Shown here: piece by piece, positions 1 to 8,296 of the stretch
How positions within the stretch are numbered: the first letter of the stretch is position 1
Layout of the letters: every line of letters begins with the position of its first letter
Origin: Flavobacterium sp. LHD-80
GTDB lineage: Bacteria; Bacteroidota; Bacteroidia; Flavobacteriales; Flavobacteriaceae
Length of the DNA stretch: 64,000 nt
Direction: 5' to 3'
NCBI RefSeq assembly: GCF_030929605.1
Contig: NZ_JAVFVS010000008.1
Location: 248,001-312,000, forward strand
The notes under the pieces: generated by a model
Told to the model about the DNA's origin: nothing
Database searches by the model: none
Seen by the model: only the letters and a program-made list of their open reading frames with translations
Translations under genes and position numbers: made by a program

Positions 1-1
1 C

Positions 2-1738
2 TTCGCTAATGTTGATATTTCTGAAGCAGCTTACGGATCAAAAGACAACGTTGAAATCGCAAATTCTGATTTCTTAAACGGATTAAATTATAAAAACGCG
101 ACGCATGCCGCTATTGCTGAATTGCAAAAAATAGGTCAGGGAATTGGTAAAACAAATTACCGTTTGCGTGATGCTGTTTTCTCTCGTCAGCGTTACTGGG
201 GTGAGCCATTTCCAGTTTATTATGTAAATGGCCTTCCTAAAATGATTGACACACAGCATTTGCCAATTATCCTTCCAGAAGTAGAAAAATATTTGCCAAC
301 CGAAGACGGTTTGCCTCCGTTAGGAAATGCTGCAGTTTGGGCTTGGGACAGTGTTCAGTGTTCAGTTGTTAGTACTCAGTTGATTGACAACGTGACTATT
401 TTTCCATTAGAATTGAATACAATGCCTGGTTGGGCAGGAAGTTCATGGTATTGGATGCGTTACATGGATGCGCACAACGAAAGCGAATTTGCTAGTAAAG
501 AAGCTTTGGCTTACTGGGAAAATGTAGATTTATACATTGGAGGAAGTGAGCACGCAACAGGTCACTTATTATATTCTCGTTTCTGGAACAAATTCTTAAA
601 AGATAAAGGTTTTGCTCCAACCGAAGAACCATTCAAAAAACTGATTAATCAGGGAATGATTTTGGGTACAACGGCTTATGTTTATAGATTAGAGGTATTG
701 TTTCGTCAATATGTTAAATCAAATAAAAACCGTTCAGAAACTAATGGAAGAGTATTTAAAGACGTATTTGTTTCTAAAAATGTAATTGATAAATACAAAA
801 AAGATAATGATCACTCTTTTATAAAAGGTGAACTTAAGGGATTTATTGAAGAATATGTTGATGGATTCAATTCTAAAAATGAAGAATGGGAAATGGATTA
901 TTCTTTAGATTTTCATCCTATTCGTGTTGATGTTCATTTTGTAAATTCTTCAGATGAATTAAATATCGAAAAGTTCAAAGCTTGGAGAGAGGATTTTAAT
1001 ACAGCAGAATTCATTTTTGACGAAAACGGAAAATACATTGTGGGCCGTGAAGTTGAAAAAATGTCGAAATCATACTATAATGTGGTAACGCCAGATGATA
1101 TTTGTAATGAATACGGAGCAGATACATTACGGTTGTACGAAATGTTCTTAGGACCGTTAGAGCAGGCAAAACCTTGGAATACTGCCGGAATTTCTGGTGT
1201 ATTTGGTTTCTTGAAAAAATTATGGAGATTGTATTTTGATGATAATGGTTTAATCGTAAACAACGACGAACCAACAAAAGACAACTTGAAATCATTGCAT
1301 AAAACAATCAAAAAAGTAGCAGAAGATATCGAGAATTTCTCTTTCAATACTTCGGTTTCTCAGTTTATGATTTGTGTAAATGAATTGTCTTCTCAAAACT
1401 GTCATTCAAGAGCGATTTTAGAGCCATTAGCAATTTTGGTTTCGCCATACGCACCACATATTGCTGAAGAGTTATGGTCGCAGTTAGGACATACAACTTC
1501 AATTTCAGAAGTGACGTTCCCAATTTTTGATGCAAGTCATTTAGTGGAAACAAATAAAGAATATCCGGTTTCTTTCAACGGAAAAATGCGTTTCACAATC
1601 GAATTGCCTTTGGATTTAACCAAAGAACAAATCGAAGAAATCGTAATGAAAGACGAAAGAACGCAAAAACAATTAGACGGTAAAACACCTAATAAAGTGA
1701 TTATTGTTCCTGGAAAAATTATCAATTTGGTAGGATAA
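2..1738 (+). CDS. leuS: Leucyl-tRNA synthetase, 3' part (5' end outside window)
   Basis: Class I aminoacyl-tRNA synthetase that charges tRNA-Leu in the cytoplasm. The frame is open from base 2, so about 578 C-terminal residues are present and the start lies upstream of the window. Visible are the PGWAGSSWYW segment of the catalytic core, the KMSKS ATP-binding loop at bases 1058-1072 and the anticodon-binding domain that follows. The insertion before KMSKS, typical of Bacteroidota, seems longer than I remember in relatives (about bases 690-910). A repeat-like string lies at 349-380. A hairpin terminator follows the stop. Identity is secure; the remark on insertion length is from memory. Confidence 0.97.
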   Translation, partial: FANVDISEAAYGSKDNVEIANSDFLNGLNYKNATHAAIAELQKIGQGIGKTNYRLRDAVFSRQRYWGEPFPVYYVNGLPKMIDTQHLPIILPEVEKYLPTEDGLPPLGNAAVWAWDSVQCSVVSTQLIDNVTIFPLELNTMPGWAGSSWYWMRYMDAHNESEFASKEALAYWENVDLYIGGSEHATGHLLYSRFWNKFLKDKGFAPTEEPFKKLINQGMILGTTAYVYRLEVLFRQYVKSNKNRSETNGRVFKDVFVSKNVIDKYKKDNDHSFIKGELKGFIEEYVDGFNSKNEEWEMDYSLDFHPIRVDVHFVNSSDELNIEKFKAWREDFNTAEFIFDENGKYIVGREVEKMSKSYYNVVTPDDICNEYGADTLRLYEMFLGPLEQAKPWNTAGISGVFGFLKKLWRLYFDDNGLIVNNDEPTKDNLKSLHKTIKKVAEDIENFSFNTSVSQFMICVNELSSQNCHSRAILEPLAILVSPYAPHIAEELWSQLGHTTSISEVTFPIFDASHLVETNKEYPVSFNGKMRFTIELPLDLTKEQIEEIVMKDERTQKQLDGKTPNKVIIVPGKIINLVG

Positions 1739-1759
1739 CCGAATTAAATTTCAGTATAA

Positions 1760-1806
1760 AAATTCCAAATTCCAATTTTACGATTGGGATTTGGGATTTT
1801 TTTTTG
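1760..1806 (+). terminator. Rho-independent terminator of leuS
   Basis: Two 17-base arms (1760-1776 and 1783-1799) pair fully with two G-U wobbles around a 6-base loop, and a run of T follows. It sits 22 bases after the leuS stop. Confidence 0.85.
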
Positions 1807-1872
1807 CGTCTTGTTTTTTCGCCACGAATTACGCGAATTTTCACGAATTTTTATTTCGAAAAACGCATAGTT

Positions 1873-1976
1873 TGTCAGTCTGAGCGAAGTCGAAGACCAC
1901 GCAAGTAACTCGACACAGATTGACGATTTTGATTATGGAGCTTCTCGCGTGGTCTTCGACTTCGCTCAGACTGACA
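1873..1976. repeat. Palindromic element E1 with 30-bp perfect arms
   Basis: Arms 1873-1902 and 1947-1976 are perfect inverted complements beginning TGTCAGTCTGAGC, around a 44-base core. The core is recognisably related to the cores of the elements at 1989-2090 and, in reverse orientation, 49658-49763, although the arms differ. The arm family resembles that at 52315-52382. No transposase is nearby, so if mobile it would be non-autonomous. Confidence 0.9.
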
Positions 1977-1988
1977 CTGCGTCTAGTT

Positions 1989-2090
1989 TGTCATTTCGAC
2001 GAAGGAGAAATCTCCACAAGTAGCTCTACAAAGATTGGAGATTCTGATAGCGGAGTTTCTCGCGAAGATTTCTCCTTCGTCGAAATGACA
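1989..2090. repeat. Palindromic element E2 with 25-bp perfect arms
   Basis: Arms 1989-2013 and 2066-2090 are perfect inverted complements beginning TGTCATTTCGACG. The enclosed core (AGCTCTACAAAGATTGG and onward to GCGGAGT) matches the reverse-complemented core of the element at 49658-49763. It lies 12 bases from E1, forming a tandem pair. Confidence 0.9.
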
Positions 2091-2302
2091 AGATTGAGGG
2101 AAAACTTTGCGACTTAGCGTCTTTGCGAGCAAATAATCTTGCGTTCCTTGCGTAAACCTCCGCGTTCTTTGCGGTTAAAAACCCCGCCAACATTGAGATT
2201 TGGATTTTTTTTATTGAAATTTTAAATTAAGTTGTAACATTTTAATAGTCGTCGTATCAAAAGCATGGATCCGATTTAATTAACAACTTAAAACTATTAA
2301 AA

Positions 2303-3148
2303 ATGAAAAAGTATATCATCTTAATTATCGCATTCTTATTCTCAGCATTATGTCTAAATGTTTTTGCACAAACAAAATCATATCCTTTCGAAGTTCTTAA
2401 AACAGGAAAAGGAAAACAATCTATAATATTCATTCCCGGATTTGCTTCTTCTGGCGAAGTTTGGAACGAAACCAAAACCGCTTTCGAAAAAGACTTCACT
2501 TGTTACACACTTACAATGGCCGGCTTCGCGGGGGTAAAAGCACAACCAAATCCTTCATTCGAAAATTGGAAAACAGAAATTGCCAATTTTATAAAAGAAA
2601 ATAAAATCGTAAAGCCAATTCTTGTTGGGCATAGTATGGGCGGTGGGTTGGCTTTGGCAGTCGCGGCTGATTATCCGGAACTTATTGGAAAAATTGTTGT
2701 TGTAGATGCGCTTCCGTGTATGGCTGCGTTGATGGATCCTTCTTTTAAATCAAAAGAAAATAATGATTGCACATCAATAGTGAACCAAATGACTAGCATG
2801 ACAGATGCCCAATTTCTAGATATGCAGAAAAAAACAATGCCACGACTTTTGGCGGATGCCTCAAAGATGGATATGGTGGTGGATTGGAGCGTAAAATCAG
2901 ACAGAAAAACATTCGGGCAAATGTATTGCGATTTTTCAAACACCGATTTAAGAGCGAAAATCGCACAAATAAAATGCCCGACGTTGATTTTATTAGAGTC
3001 TTATTTTATAAATTTAAAACCAGCAATTGAAGATCAATATAAAAACTTGAAAACAGCAAATTTTCAATATGCGAGTAAAGGTCTGCATTTTATTATGTAT
3101 GATGATGCAGCTTGGTATTTGGCACAATTAAACACTTTTATAAAATAA
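2303..3148 (+). CDS. Secreted alpha/beta-fold hydrolase
   Basis: A 281-residue alpha/beta hydrolase with an N-terminal signal peptide ending near FAQ (residue 23), so probably exported to the periplasm or beyond. The nucleophile elbow is GHSMGG with Ser111, an oxyanion segment lies around IPGFASS (residues 44-50), and His262 in GLHF is the likely catalytic histidine. Substrate cannot be read from sequence; an esterase or peptidase-like role is possible. It ends 5 bases before the sigma-factor start, so it may share a transcript with the regulator pair downstream. Confidence 0.85.
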   Translation: MKKYIILIIAFLFSALCLNVFAQTKSYPFEVLKTGKGKQSIIFIPGFASSGEVWNETKTAFEKDFTCYTLTMAGFAGVKAQPNPSFENWKTEIANFIKENKIVKPILVGHSMGGGLALAVAADYPELIGKIVVVDALPCMAALMDPSFKSKENNDCTSIVNQMTSMTDAQFLDMQKKTMPRLLADASKMDMVVDWSVKSDRKTFGQMYCDFSNTDLRAKIAQIKCPTLILLESYFINLKPAIEDQYKNLKTANFQYASKGLHFIMYDDAAWYLAQLNTFIK

Positions 3149-3153
3149 TAAGA

Positions 3154-3627
3154 ATGGAATTTGAACAAATCTACAAAACATATTGGGGTCGAATATTCAG
3201 GCTTTGCATGGGTTTTGTCAATGATTATGACATTGCGCAGGATCTCGCTCAGGAAACGTTTATAATTGTCTGGCAAAAGTTGGAAACATTTAGAAACGAG
3301 GCGGCTATTGGAACTTGGATTTTCAGAATTGCTTCTAATAATTGTTTAAGACAAATTGAAAAACAAAAGCGTTTTCCAAAATCAGATTTGCCAATTCATC
3401 TTTCAGAAGAAAAACAACAGTCAATAGAACCGCAGATTCAGTTTCTTTATAAATGCATTGCTGAGCTTCCAGAAACCGACCGTATTATTATTTCATTGGA
3501 ATTAGAAGAAGTCAAGCAGGCAGAAATTGCCAAAATTGTTGGGCTTTCAGAAGCGAATGTTAGAGTGAAAATTCACAGAATAAAAGAAAAACTGACTCAA
3601 AAATTTAAAGAAAATGGACAACGATAA
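3154..3627 (+). CDS. ECF-type RNA polymerase sigma factor
   Basis: A 157-residue sigma-70 family factor of the extracytoplasmic-function type: region 2 around residues 5-70 (including the DIAQDLAQETF helix) and a region 4 helix-turn-helix around 105-150 (QAEIAKIVGLSEANVRVKIH). The ATG at 3154 is preferred over the upstream alternative at 3112, which lies inside the hydrolase gene. The reading frame overlaps the next gene by 14 bases, the usual layout of an ECF factor and its membrane partner. The regulon cannot be told from sequence. Confidence 0.9.
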   Translation: MEFEQIYKTYWGRIFRLCMGFVNDYDIAQDLAQETFIIVWQKLETFRNEAAIGTWIFRIASNNCLRQIEKQKRFPKSDLPIHLSEEKQQSIEPQIQFLYKCIAELPETDRIIISLELEEVKQAEIAKIVGLSEANVRVKIHRIKEKLTQKFKENGQR

Positions 3628-4210
3628 CAATATAGATTTTAAAGATTTATGGAAAAAACAAACCGTAAGTCAGCCTGATATGCAGGATTTGCTTTCCAGA
3701 GTAAGCAAATTTAAAAAAGCATCTTTACGCAGTTTATGGATGACAAATATTTTGCTTTTTGCAACGAGTGCTTTTATTATTTTTATCTGGATATATTATC
3801 AGCCACAGCTTATTTCAACTAAAATCGGAATTGTTTTAACGATTCTTGCAATGGTGATTTATTTATTTGTTTCGAATAAATTATTCAGCAATTATAAAGA
3901 TATTGATGCAACGCAGACGAATCAGGAATATCTTCAAAAATTAATTCTGATTCAAAAGAAACAACAGTTTTTGCAGACTACTATGATGAGCTTGTATTTT
4001 TTACTTTTAACAACGGGAATTTGCTTATATATGTATGAATATACAAGTCGAATGACAGTTTTGGGTGCAAGTCTAACGTATGGAATTACTTTGTTGTGGA
4101 TTTTGTTTAACTGGTTTTATATTCGTCCAAAACAAATTAAAAAACAGCAGGATAAAATAAATGCTCTAATTGAAAAATTTGAAGAAGTCAATAATCAATT
4201 AGAATCTTAG
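3614..4210 (+). CDS. Four-helix membrane protein, probable partner of the ECF sigma factor
   Basis: A 198-residue protein with a polar N-terminal stretch of about 40 residues, then hydrophobic segments at roughly 43-62, 68-86, 119-137 and 147-165, and a charged C-terminal helix. Overlap with the sigma gene and the cytosolic N-terminal domain suggest an anti-sigma or sensor role, but I see no ZAS zinc motif (HxxxCxxC), so this is inference from context. Translational coupling through the 14-base overlap is likely. No family name can be assigned confidently. Confidence 0.65.
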   Translation: MDNDNNIDFKDLWKKQTVSQPDMQDLLSRVSKFKKASLRSLWMTNILLFATSAFIIFIWIYYQPQLISTKIGIVLTILAMVIYLFVSNKLFSNYKDIDATQTNQEYLQKLILIQKKQQFLQTTMMSLYFLLLTTGICLYMYEYTSRMTVLGASLTYGITLLWILFNWFYIRPKQIKKQQDKINALIEKFEEVNNQLES

Positions 4211-4215
4211 ACATG

Positions 4216-4246
4216 AAAGCTTTACAGTGTTGTAAAGCTTTTTTTG
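4216..4246 (+). terminator. Terminator after the sigma-factor operon
   Basis: AAAGCTTTACA (4216-4226) pairs with TGTAAAGCTTT (4231-4241), followed by six further T. It lies 5 bases after the stop of the membrane gene. Confidence 0.9.
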
Positions 4247-4340
4247 TGTTGAAAAATGCCAAAATGTCATTTTGTTAAAATGGTTCATAAATTGTGATTG
4301 ATTTTGTAACTTTAAAAATCAATCAAAAAAAAAGTAAAAT

Positions 4341-5027
4341 ATGGGAGGTGCATACATAATTCTTGCCGGAGCTATAATGTTGTTTAGCTGGCTGGTAAGT
4401 GCAAAACTAAAAAGCAAATTCGAATTGTATTCTAAATTGCAACTGCAAAACGGAATGAGCGGTAAAGAAATCGCAGAGAAAATGCTTGCTGATAACGGAA
4501 TTACGGATGTTCGTGTTATTTCGACTCCGGGTCAATTAACAGATCACTATAATCCGTCAGATAAAACAGTGAATTTGAGTGAGGCTGTATATAATCACCG
4601 AAACGCGGCGGCGGCGGCAGTTGCGGCGCACGAATGCGGGCATGCGGTACAACATTCAATTGGATATGAGTGGCTGACAATGCGTTCTAAATTAGTTCCA
4701 ATTGTAAGCATTGCGTCCAATTATGTACAATGGATTTTAATTGCTGGAATTTTAATGATTAAAGTTTTTCCACAGTTGTTATTAGTTGGAATTATCATTT
4801 TTGCTGCAACGACTTTGTTTTCGATCATTACGTTACCAGTCGAATATGACGCAAGTAATCGTGCTTTAGCATGGCTTGAAAATAAACATATGCTGACACA
4901 ACAAGAACAAGCAGGAGCAAAAGATGCTTTAAAATGGGCCGCAAGAACGTATGTTGTTGCCGCAATTGGATCGATAGCAACATTGTTATATTATATTTCA
5001 ATTTATTCTGGAAGCAGGAGGAATTAA
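4341..5027 (+). CDS. Membrane zinc metallopeptidase, YugP family
   Basis: A 228-residue neutral zinc peptidase (Zn_peptidase_2 type). A first membrane helix spans about residues 3-20, the HECGHAVQH zinc and catalytic motif gives His97, Glu98 and His101, and further hydrophobic segments lie at about 125-165 and near residue 210. An alanine run precedes the motif (GCGGCGGCGGCAG in DNA). The substrate of this family is not known to me; a role in membrane protein turnover is plausible. It is monocistronic, followed by a strong terminator. Confidence 0.85.
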   Translation: MGGAYIILAGAIMLFSWLVSAKLKSKFELYSKLQLQNGMSGKEIAEKMLADNGITDVRVISTPGQLTDHYNPSDKTVNLSEAVYNHRNAAAAAVAAHECGHAVQHSIGYEWLTMRSKLVPIVSIASNYVQWILIAGILMIKVFPQLLLVGIIIFAATTLFSIITLPVEYDASNRALAWLENKHMLTQQEQAGAKDALKWAARTYVVAAIGSIATLLYYISIYSGSRRN

Positions 5028-5070
5028 TTTGATAATTGAGATAATTAGTCAATTAGATAATTTAATAGCA

Positions 5071-5107
5071 AACCCGACAAGTTTTTAAAACCTGTCGGGT
5101 TTTGTTT
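5071..5107. terminator. Terminator after the zinc peptidase
   Basis: AACCCGACA (5071-5079) pairs with TGTCGGGTT (5093-5101) around a 13-base loop and a T-rich tail follows. A longer version of the same stem lies at 34417-34450. Confidence 0.85.
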
Positions 5108-5180
5108 TTTGCATATCGATACAAATTAAACTGGACTTCAATCCAGTTTAGTATAATAAATTTTAAAATTTTCTAATTAT

Positions 5181-5234
5181 CAAATTGACATATTTTCTAA
5201 TTAGTGCATTCTCAAATTGACACATTTTCTAATT
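5181..5234. repeat. 22-bp imperfect direct repeat near the end of the Lrp gene
   Basis: Two copies (5181-5202 and 5213-5234) of a CAAATTGACA word joined to ATTTTCTAATT differ at one base and have a 32-base period. The second copy touches the stop of the Lrp gene. One of several degenerate word families in the window. Confidence 0.75.
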
Positions 5235-5705
5235 CTAAAGTTGAATCTGTCTGTCAATTTGTTGATCTAGTGAAATAAAAGTTTCAGTTCTTGAAACTCC
5301 TTCGATAGCCTGAATTTTATTATTTAATAGCGTCATTAAATGTTCATTATCGCGACAAATGATTTTAATCAAAACCGACCAGTTTCCAGTTGTGTAATGA
5401 CATTCTAGAACTTCTGGAATTTTTCTTAATTCTTTTACTGCTTCAGAGTTTCGGGAAGCTTTATCAAGATAAACACCAATAAATGCCATTGTGTTATAGC
5501 CTAGAACTTTTGGATTAACAGTGAATTTTGATCCTGAAATAACGCCCGACTGTTCGAGTTTTTTTAATCGTTGATGAATTGCAGCGCCTGAAATGCCAAT
5601 TTTATTAGCAATTTGTAATATTGGTTTTCGGGCATCGTCCATTAAATAACGAAGAATCTCTTTGTCGATACCGTCAATTTCAATTATTAGGGAATTAATT
5701 TTCAT
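5235..5705 (-). CDS. Lrp/AsnC family transcriptional regulator
   Basis: A 156-residue protein with an N-terminal winged helix (about residues 10-60, with DARKPILQIANKIGISGAAI) and a C-terminal RAM/Lrp ligand domain (about 70-150). The family binds amino acids and regulates amino-acid metabolism or transport. No target is adjacent: the next gene upstream is hemD, transcribed in the same direction but 289 bases away behind its own terminator. The ATG at 5705 fits the family N-terminus (IDGIDKEILRYL). Effector unknown. Confidence 0.92.
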   Translation of the reverse strand: MKINSLIIEIDGIDKEILRYLMDDARKPILQIANKIGISGAAIHQRLKKLEQSGVISGSKFTVNPKVLGYNTMAFIGVYLDKASRNSEAVKELRKIPEVLECHYTTGNWSVLIKIICRDNEHLMTLLNNKIQAIEGVSRTETFISLDQQIDRQIQL

Positions 5706-5828
5706 AACTTAAAATTTGAAACTATTTTTTATGATTTGGGTTTTGAATAGAAATCAAATGTAGTTAAAAGGTGCTGAATAATAAAATTCCAATTTTTTAA
5801 AATTTCTCAAAAAAAACATAGTCTGTGG

Positions 5829-5888
5829 TTTCAACCACGGGAGACATTTCCAGAATGATCTTTGTCAAAGTTTAAAACTTTGACAAAG
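5829..5888. repeat. Small palindromes upstream of the Lrp gene
   Basis: The 29-base palindrome at 5860-5888 (CTTTGTCAAAGTTT around a single A) is perfect. A looser inverted repeat (TGGTTTCAACCA) lies just before it. The same CTTTGTCAAAGTT palindrome recurs at 21811-21841 nested inside another inverted repeat, so this is a dispersed family. Confidence 0.8.
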
Positions 5889-5915
5889 GGGGAGAAGTTA
5901 AAGATGTTAGAAAAC

Positions 5916-5957
5916 AAAAAATCCAAATCCCAGTGATTAGTTGGAATTTGGATTTTA
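5916..5957 (-). terminator. Terminator of hemD on the minus strand
   Basis: Arms 5918-5931 and 5943-5956 (AAATCCAAATCCC against GGAATTTGGATTT) pair with one wobble, and the A run on the plus strand gives a U run in the hemD transcript. A second small hairpin, CCCGAGGCTTCGGG, lies at 5960-5973. Confidence 0.7.
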
Positions 5958-5994
5958 ATCCCGAGGCTTCGGGAGTATATTTTTATTCTTAGGT

Positions 5995-6744
5995 TTATTT
6001 TCCTTTGTTTGCTTCGGCGATGTATTTTTCTAAAGCCATTGTCATTGAAGGAGTTTCAGGAGTTGGAGCAAGAATATCAATTCTTAAACCATGATCTAAA
6101 GCTTCTTTTTGCGTTGTGCTTCCAAATACAGCGATTCTGGTGTTGTTTTGTTTAAAATCAGGGAAGTTTTTAAACAAAGATTTGATTCCTGTTGGGCTAA
6201 AGAATGCTAAAACATCGTAATAAACATCAGCTAAATCAGAAAGATCGCTCATTACAGTTCTGTAAAAAATAGCCTGTGCCCAATCAACTTTTAAGTTGTT
6301 AAGTGTTACAGGAGCATCTGCGTTTAATTGATCAGATGCAGGAAGTAAAAACTTCTCGTCTTTGTACTTTTTGATAAGCGGAGATAAATCTGCAAAATCT
6401 TTTGCTCCAACGTAAATTTTACGTTTTCTGTACACAACATACTTTTGAAGGTAAAATGCAACTGCTTCAGATTGACAAAAATATTTCAATCCTTCTGGAA
6501 CTTTGTAACGCATTTCATCAGCCACTCTAAAAAAATGATCTACAGCATTTCGACTTGTTAAAATGATCGCAGTGTAATGATTAAGATCGATTTTTTGCAA
6601 TCGAATCTCTTTTGCGCTAACCCCTTCCACATGAATAAATGGTCTGAAATCAATTTTTATTTTGTGTTTTTGTTGGAGCTCAAAGTAAGGAGAATTCTCC
6701 ACTTTAGGTTCAGGCTGTGACACCAAAATTGTTTTCACTTTCAT
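5995..6744 (-). CDS. hemD: Uroporphyrinogen-III synthase
   Basis: Cyclises hydroxymethylbilane to uroporphyrinogen III in heme biosynthesis. The 249-residue protein has the two-lobed HemD pattern: TILVSQPEP at the N-terminus, TAIILTSRNAVDHFF (about 75-90), VYYDVLAFFSPTGIKSLF (about 175-190) and a C-terminal segment with PTPETPSM. HemD sequences are weakly conserved, so the call rests on the SRNAV and SPTG segments. The ATG at 6744 is preferred over an in-frame one 13 codons upstream because it starts the domain and leaves a 14-base gap to the DUF4271 gene, with which it forms an operon. Confidence 0.85.
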   Translation of the reverse strand: MKVKTILVSQPEPKVENSPYFELQQKHKIKIDFRPFIHVEGVSAKEIRLQKIDLNHYTAIILTSRNAVDHFFRVADEMRYKVPEGLKYFCQSEAVAFYLQKYVVYRKRKIYVGAKDFADLSPLIKKYKDEKFLLPASDQLNADAPVTLNNLKVDWAQAIFYRTVMSDLSDLADVYYDVLAFFSPTGIKSLFKNFPDFKQNNTRIAVFGSTTQKEALDHGLRIDILAPTPETPSMTMALEKYIAEANKGK

Positions 6745-6758
6745 ATTATAAACATTTT

Positions 6759-7451
6759 CTAAGCACTCCCTTTTGTTAACCAATAATAAAGAAAATAATA
6801 AGGGGCTATTTCAAGAGCGCAAAGATATAAAATAAAATAAAATAACTTGCTGATTATTGCATTTTGATACGTTTTAATTGAAATAAAATAGGAGTATAGG
6901 CTTATACACAGCGAAATGCCTATGAATGCTAACGGTACAATTGTTGGAATATTGTCATAATAAAACAAAACGGCGTTGATTGGCAGTAATAATACGCCTA
7001 TGTAAGTTCGATAAGTGACTTTTTGAAGGTTAAAAAGATCCACAAATTCTTCAATATTAAATGAAGTTGCGACTATTTTCTCGACTAAATATTTTGCAAG
7101 AATGAAATAAAGAAGAAATGTTGCAATCTGAATAAATAAAAGCCAGTCGGTTTTTAAAACTATGTCTGCTGCGTTTTTTGAGTTTTGTGAAAAAATATGC
7201 ATCGTAAGCTGAATGAAAAAAGCAAACGAAATAATCTGTACAAAAAATAAACCGACTGTAAAACTGCTTTTCATGTGGCTGTTATCACGGTAGATTTTGG
7301 CATATTTATCTGAAAAAATTAGCTTGCTAAATTCCGAAAATCGGCTTTCGTAAGCTGACTTTGTAATTGCAACAACGGCAAAGGTCAGGACAAACAAAGC
7401 AGTTGCCCAGTCTTTGTTTTCAATAATTCGTGGATGAAGGTGTTCAATCAT
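6759..7451 (-). CDS. DUF4271 membrane protein
   Basis: A 230-residue integral membrane protein with about six hydrophobic segments (roughly 15-30, 68-88, 105-123, 148-165, 175-190, 205-225). It matches my memory of the DUF4271 family, found next to hemD in flavobacteria; function unknown, though the position suggests an envelope or heme-linked role. The ATG lies only 7 bases downstream of a perfect -7 element (TAATTTTG, 7466-7459 on the minus strand), so the mRNA is probably leaderless or nearly so. Confidence 0.75.
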   Translation of the reverse strand: MIEHLHPRIIENKDWATALFVLTFAVVAITKSAYESRFSEFSKLIFSDKYAKIYRDNSHMKSSFTVGLFFVQIISFAFFIQLTMHIFSQNSKNAADIVLKTDWLLFIQIATFLLYFILAKYLVEKIVATSFNIEEFVDLFNLQKVTYRTYIGVLLLPINAVLFYYDNIPTIVPLAFIGISLCISLYSYFISIKTYQNAIISKLFYFILYLCALEIAPYYFLYYWLTKGSA

Positions 7452-7458
7452 AGTGTCA

Positions 7459-7466
7459 CAAAATTA
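7459..7466 (-). promoter_or_regulatory. -7 element of the DUF4271-hemD operon
   Basis: TAATTTTG on the minus strand fits the Bacteroidota -7 consensus TAnnTTTG. The predicted start of transcription falls within a base or two of the ATG. Confidence 0.55.
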
Positions 7467-7529
7467 GTAATTTTTATATTTCAACAGTTTTATTATGTAT
7501 TTATTATGAAGCAAATGCTATAAAAAGTT

Positions 7530-7537
7530 TACTTTTG
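7530..7537 (+). promoter_or_regulatory. -7 element of the mannosyltransferase-pyrC-DUF4296 operon
   Basis: TACTTTTG, a perfect TAnnTTTG match, lies 22 bases before the ATG at 7560. No clear -33 TTG was located. Confidence 0.55.
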
Positions 7538-7559
7538 CGGTGAAATTACCGAGAAAAAA

Positions 7560-8285
7560 ATGAGTGATAGTATTGTCATAATTCCTACTTACAACGAAAT
7601 TGAAAACATTGAAAGTATAGTGAGAGCTGTTCTTTCGCAACACAAGTCTTTTCATCTTTTAATTATTGATGATAATTCCCCAGATCATACCGCAAATAAA
7701 GTGATTGCTTTGCAGGAAGAATATCCTGGAAGATTGTTTTTGGAAAAAAGAGCAAAAAAATCAGGTTTAGGAACTGCTTATGTTCATGGTTTTAAATGGG
7801 CCTTGGAACGTCAGTATGATTTTATTTTTGAAATGGATGCCGATTTTTCACACAATCCTAATGATCTTGAAAAATTATATGACGCGTGTCATTTTGGAGG
7901 TGCCGATTTAGCAATTGGTTCACGTTATGTAAAAGGTGTAAACGTTGTAAACTGGCCTTTAAGCCGTGTGTTGATGTCGTATTTTGCATCAGTTTATGTG
8001 AAATTCATTACCGGAATGAAAATTCACGATGCGACGGCAGGTTTTGTTTGTTATAAAAGAGAGGTTTTAGAGAAAATAAATCTGAATAAAATCAAATTTG
8101 TTGGATATGCTTTTCAAATTGAAATGAAATATCGAACTTATTGTGGTAAATTTGAGATAACGGAAGTGCCGATTATTTTTACGGACCGAACTAAAGGAGT
8201 TTCTAAAATGAGCAATGCTATTATCAAAGAAGCTATTCTTGGTGTAATTTCTCTTCGATTAAAAAAATTATTCAATACATTATAA
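7560..8285 (+). CDS. Polyprenol monophosphomannose synthase (GT2 family)
   Basis: A 241-residue GT-A glycosyltransferase that would transfer mannose from GDP-mannose to polyprenyl phosphate at the inner membrane face. Visible: IIPTYNEIENI near the N-terminus, the DDNSPD nucleotide-binding segment (about residues 38-43), the FEMDADFSHNP metal-binding region (about 91-101) and GSRYVKG (about 120-126). It lacks the C-terminal membrane domain found in some DPM1-like enzymes. First gene of a run with dihydroorotase (11-base gap) and the DUF4296 lipoprotein. Confidence 0.88.
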   Translation: MSDSIVIIPTYNEIENIESIVRAVLSQHKSFHLLIIDDNSPDHTANKVIALQEEYPGRLFLEKRAKKSGLGTAYVHGFKWALERQYDFIFEMDADFSHNPNDLEKLYDACHFGGADLAIGSRYVKGVNVVNWPLSRVLMSYFASVYVKFITGMKIHDATAGFVCYKREVLEKINLNKIKFVGYAFQIEMKYRTYCGKFEITEVPIIFTDRTKGVSKMSNAIIKEAILGVISLRLKKLFNTL

Positions 8286-8296
8286 ACAAAAAGGCA

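Larger units (their letters stand above)
1739..2302. other. Gene-free stretch holding a terminator and two palindromic elements
   Basis: No credible gene is seen. It holds the leuS terminator, two large palindromes (1873-1976 and 1989-2090), and short degenerate words rich in TTGCG and CTTTGCG at about 2105-2180 that look like the decayed 8-bp word repeats found elsewhere in the window. The open frame across the palindromes is explained by the inverted repeats and has no coding features. Confidence 0.7.

Noticed and set aside
1920..2117. Open frame of 65 codons across the E1/E2 palindromes
   Set aside because: Explained by the inverted repeats; repeated residues, no start context and no family resemblance.
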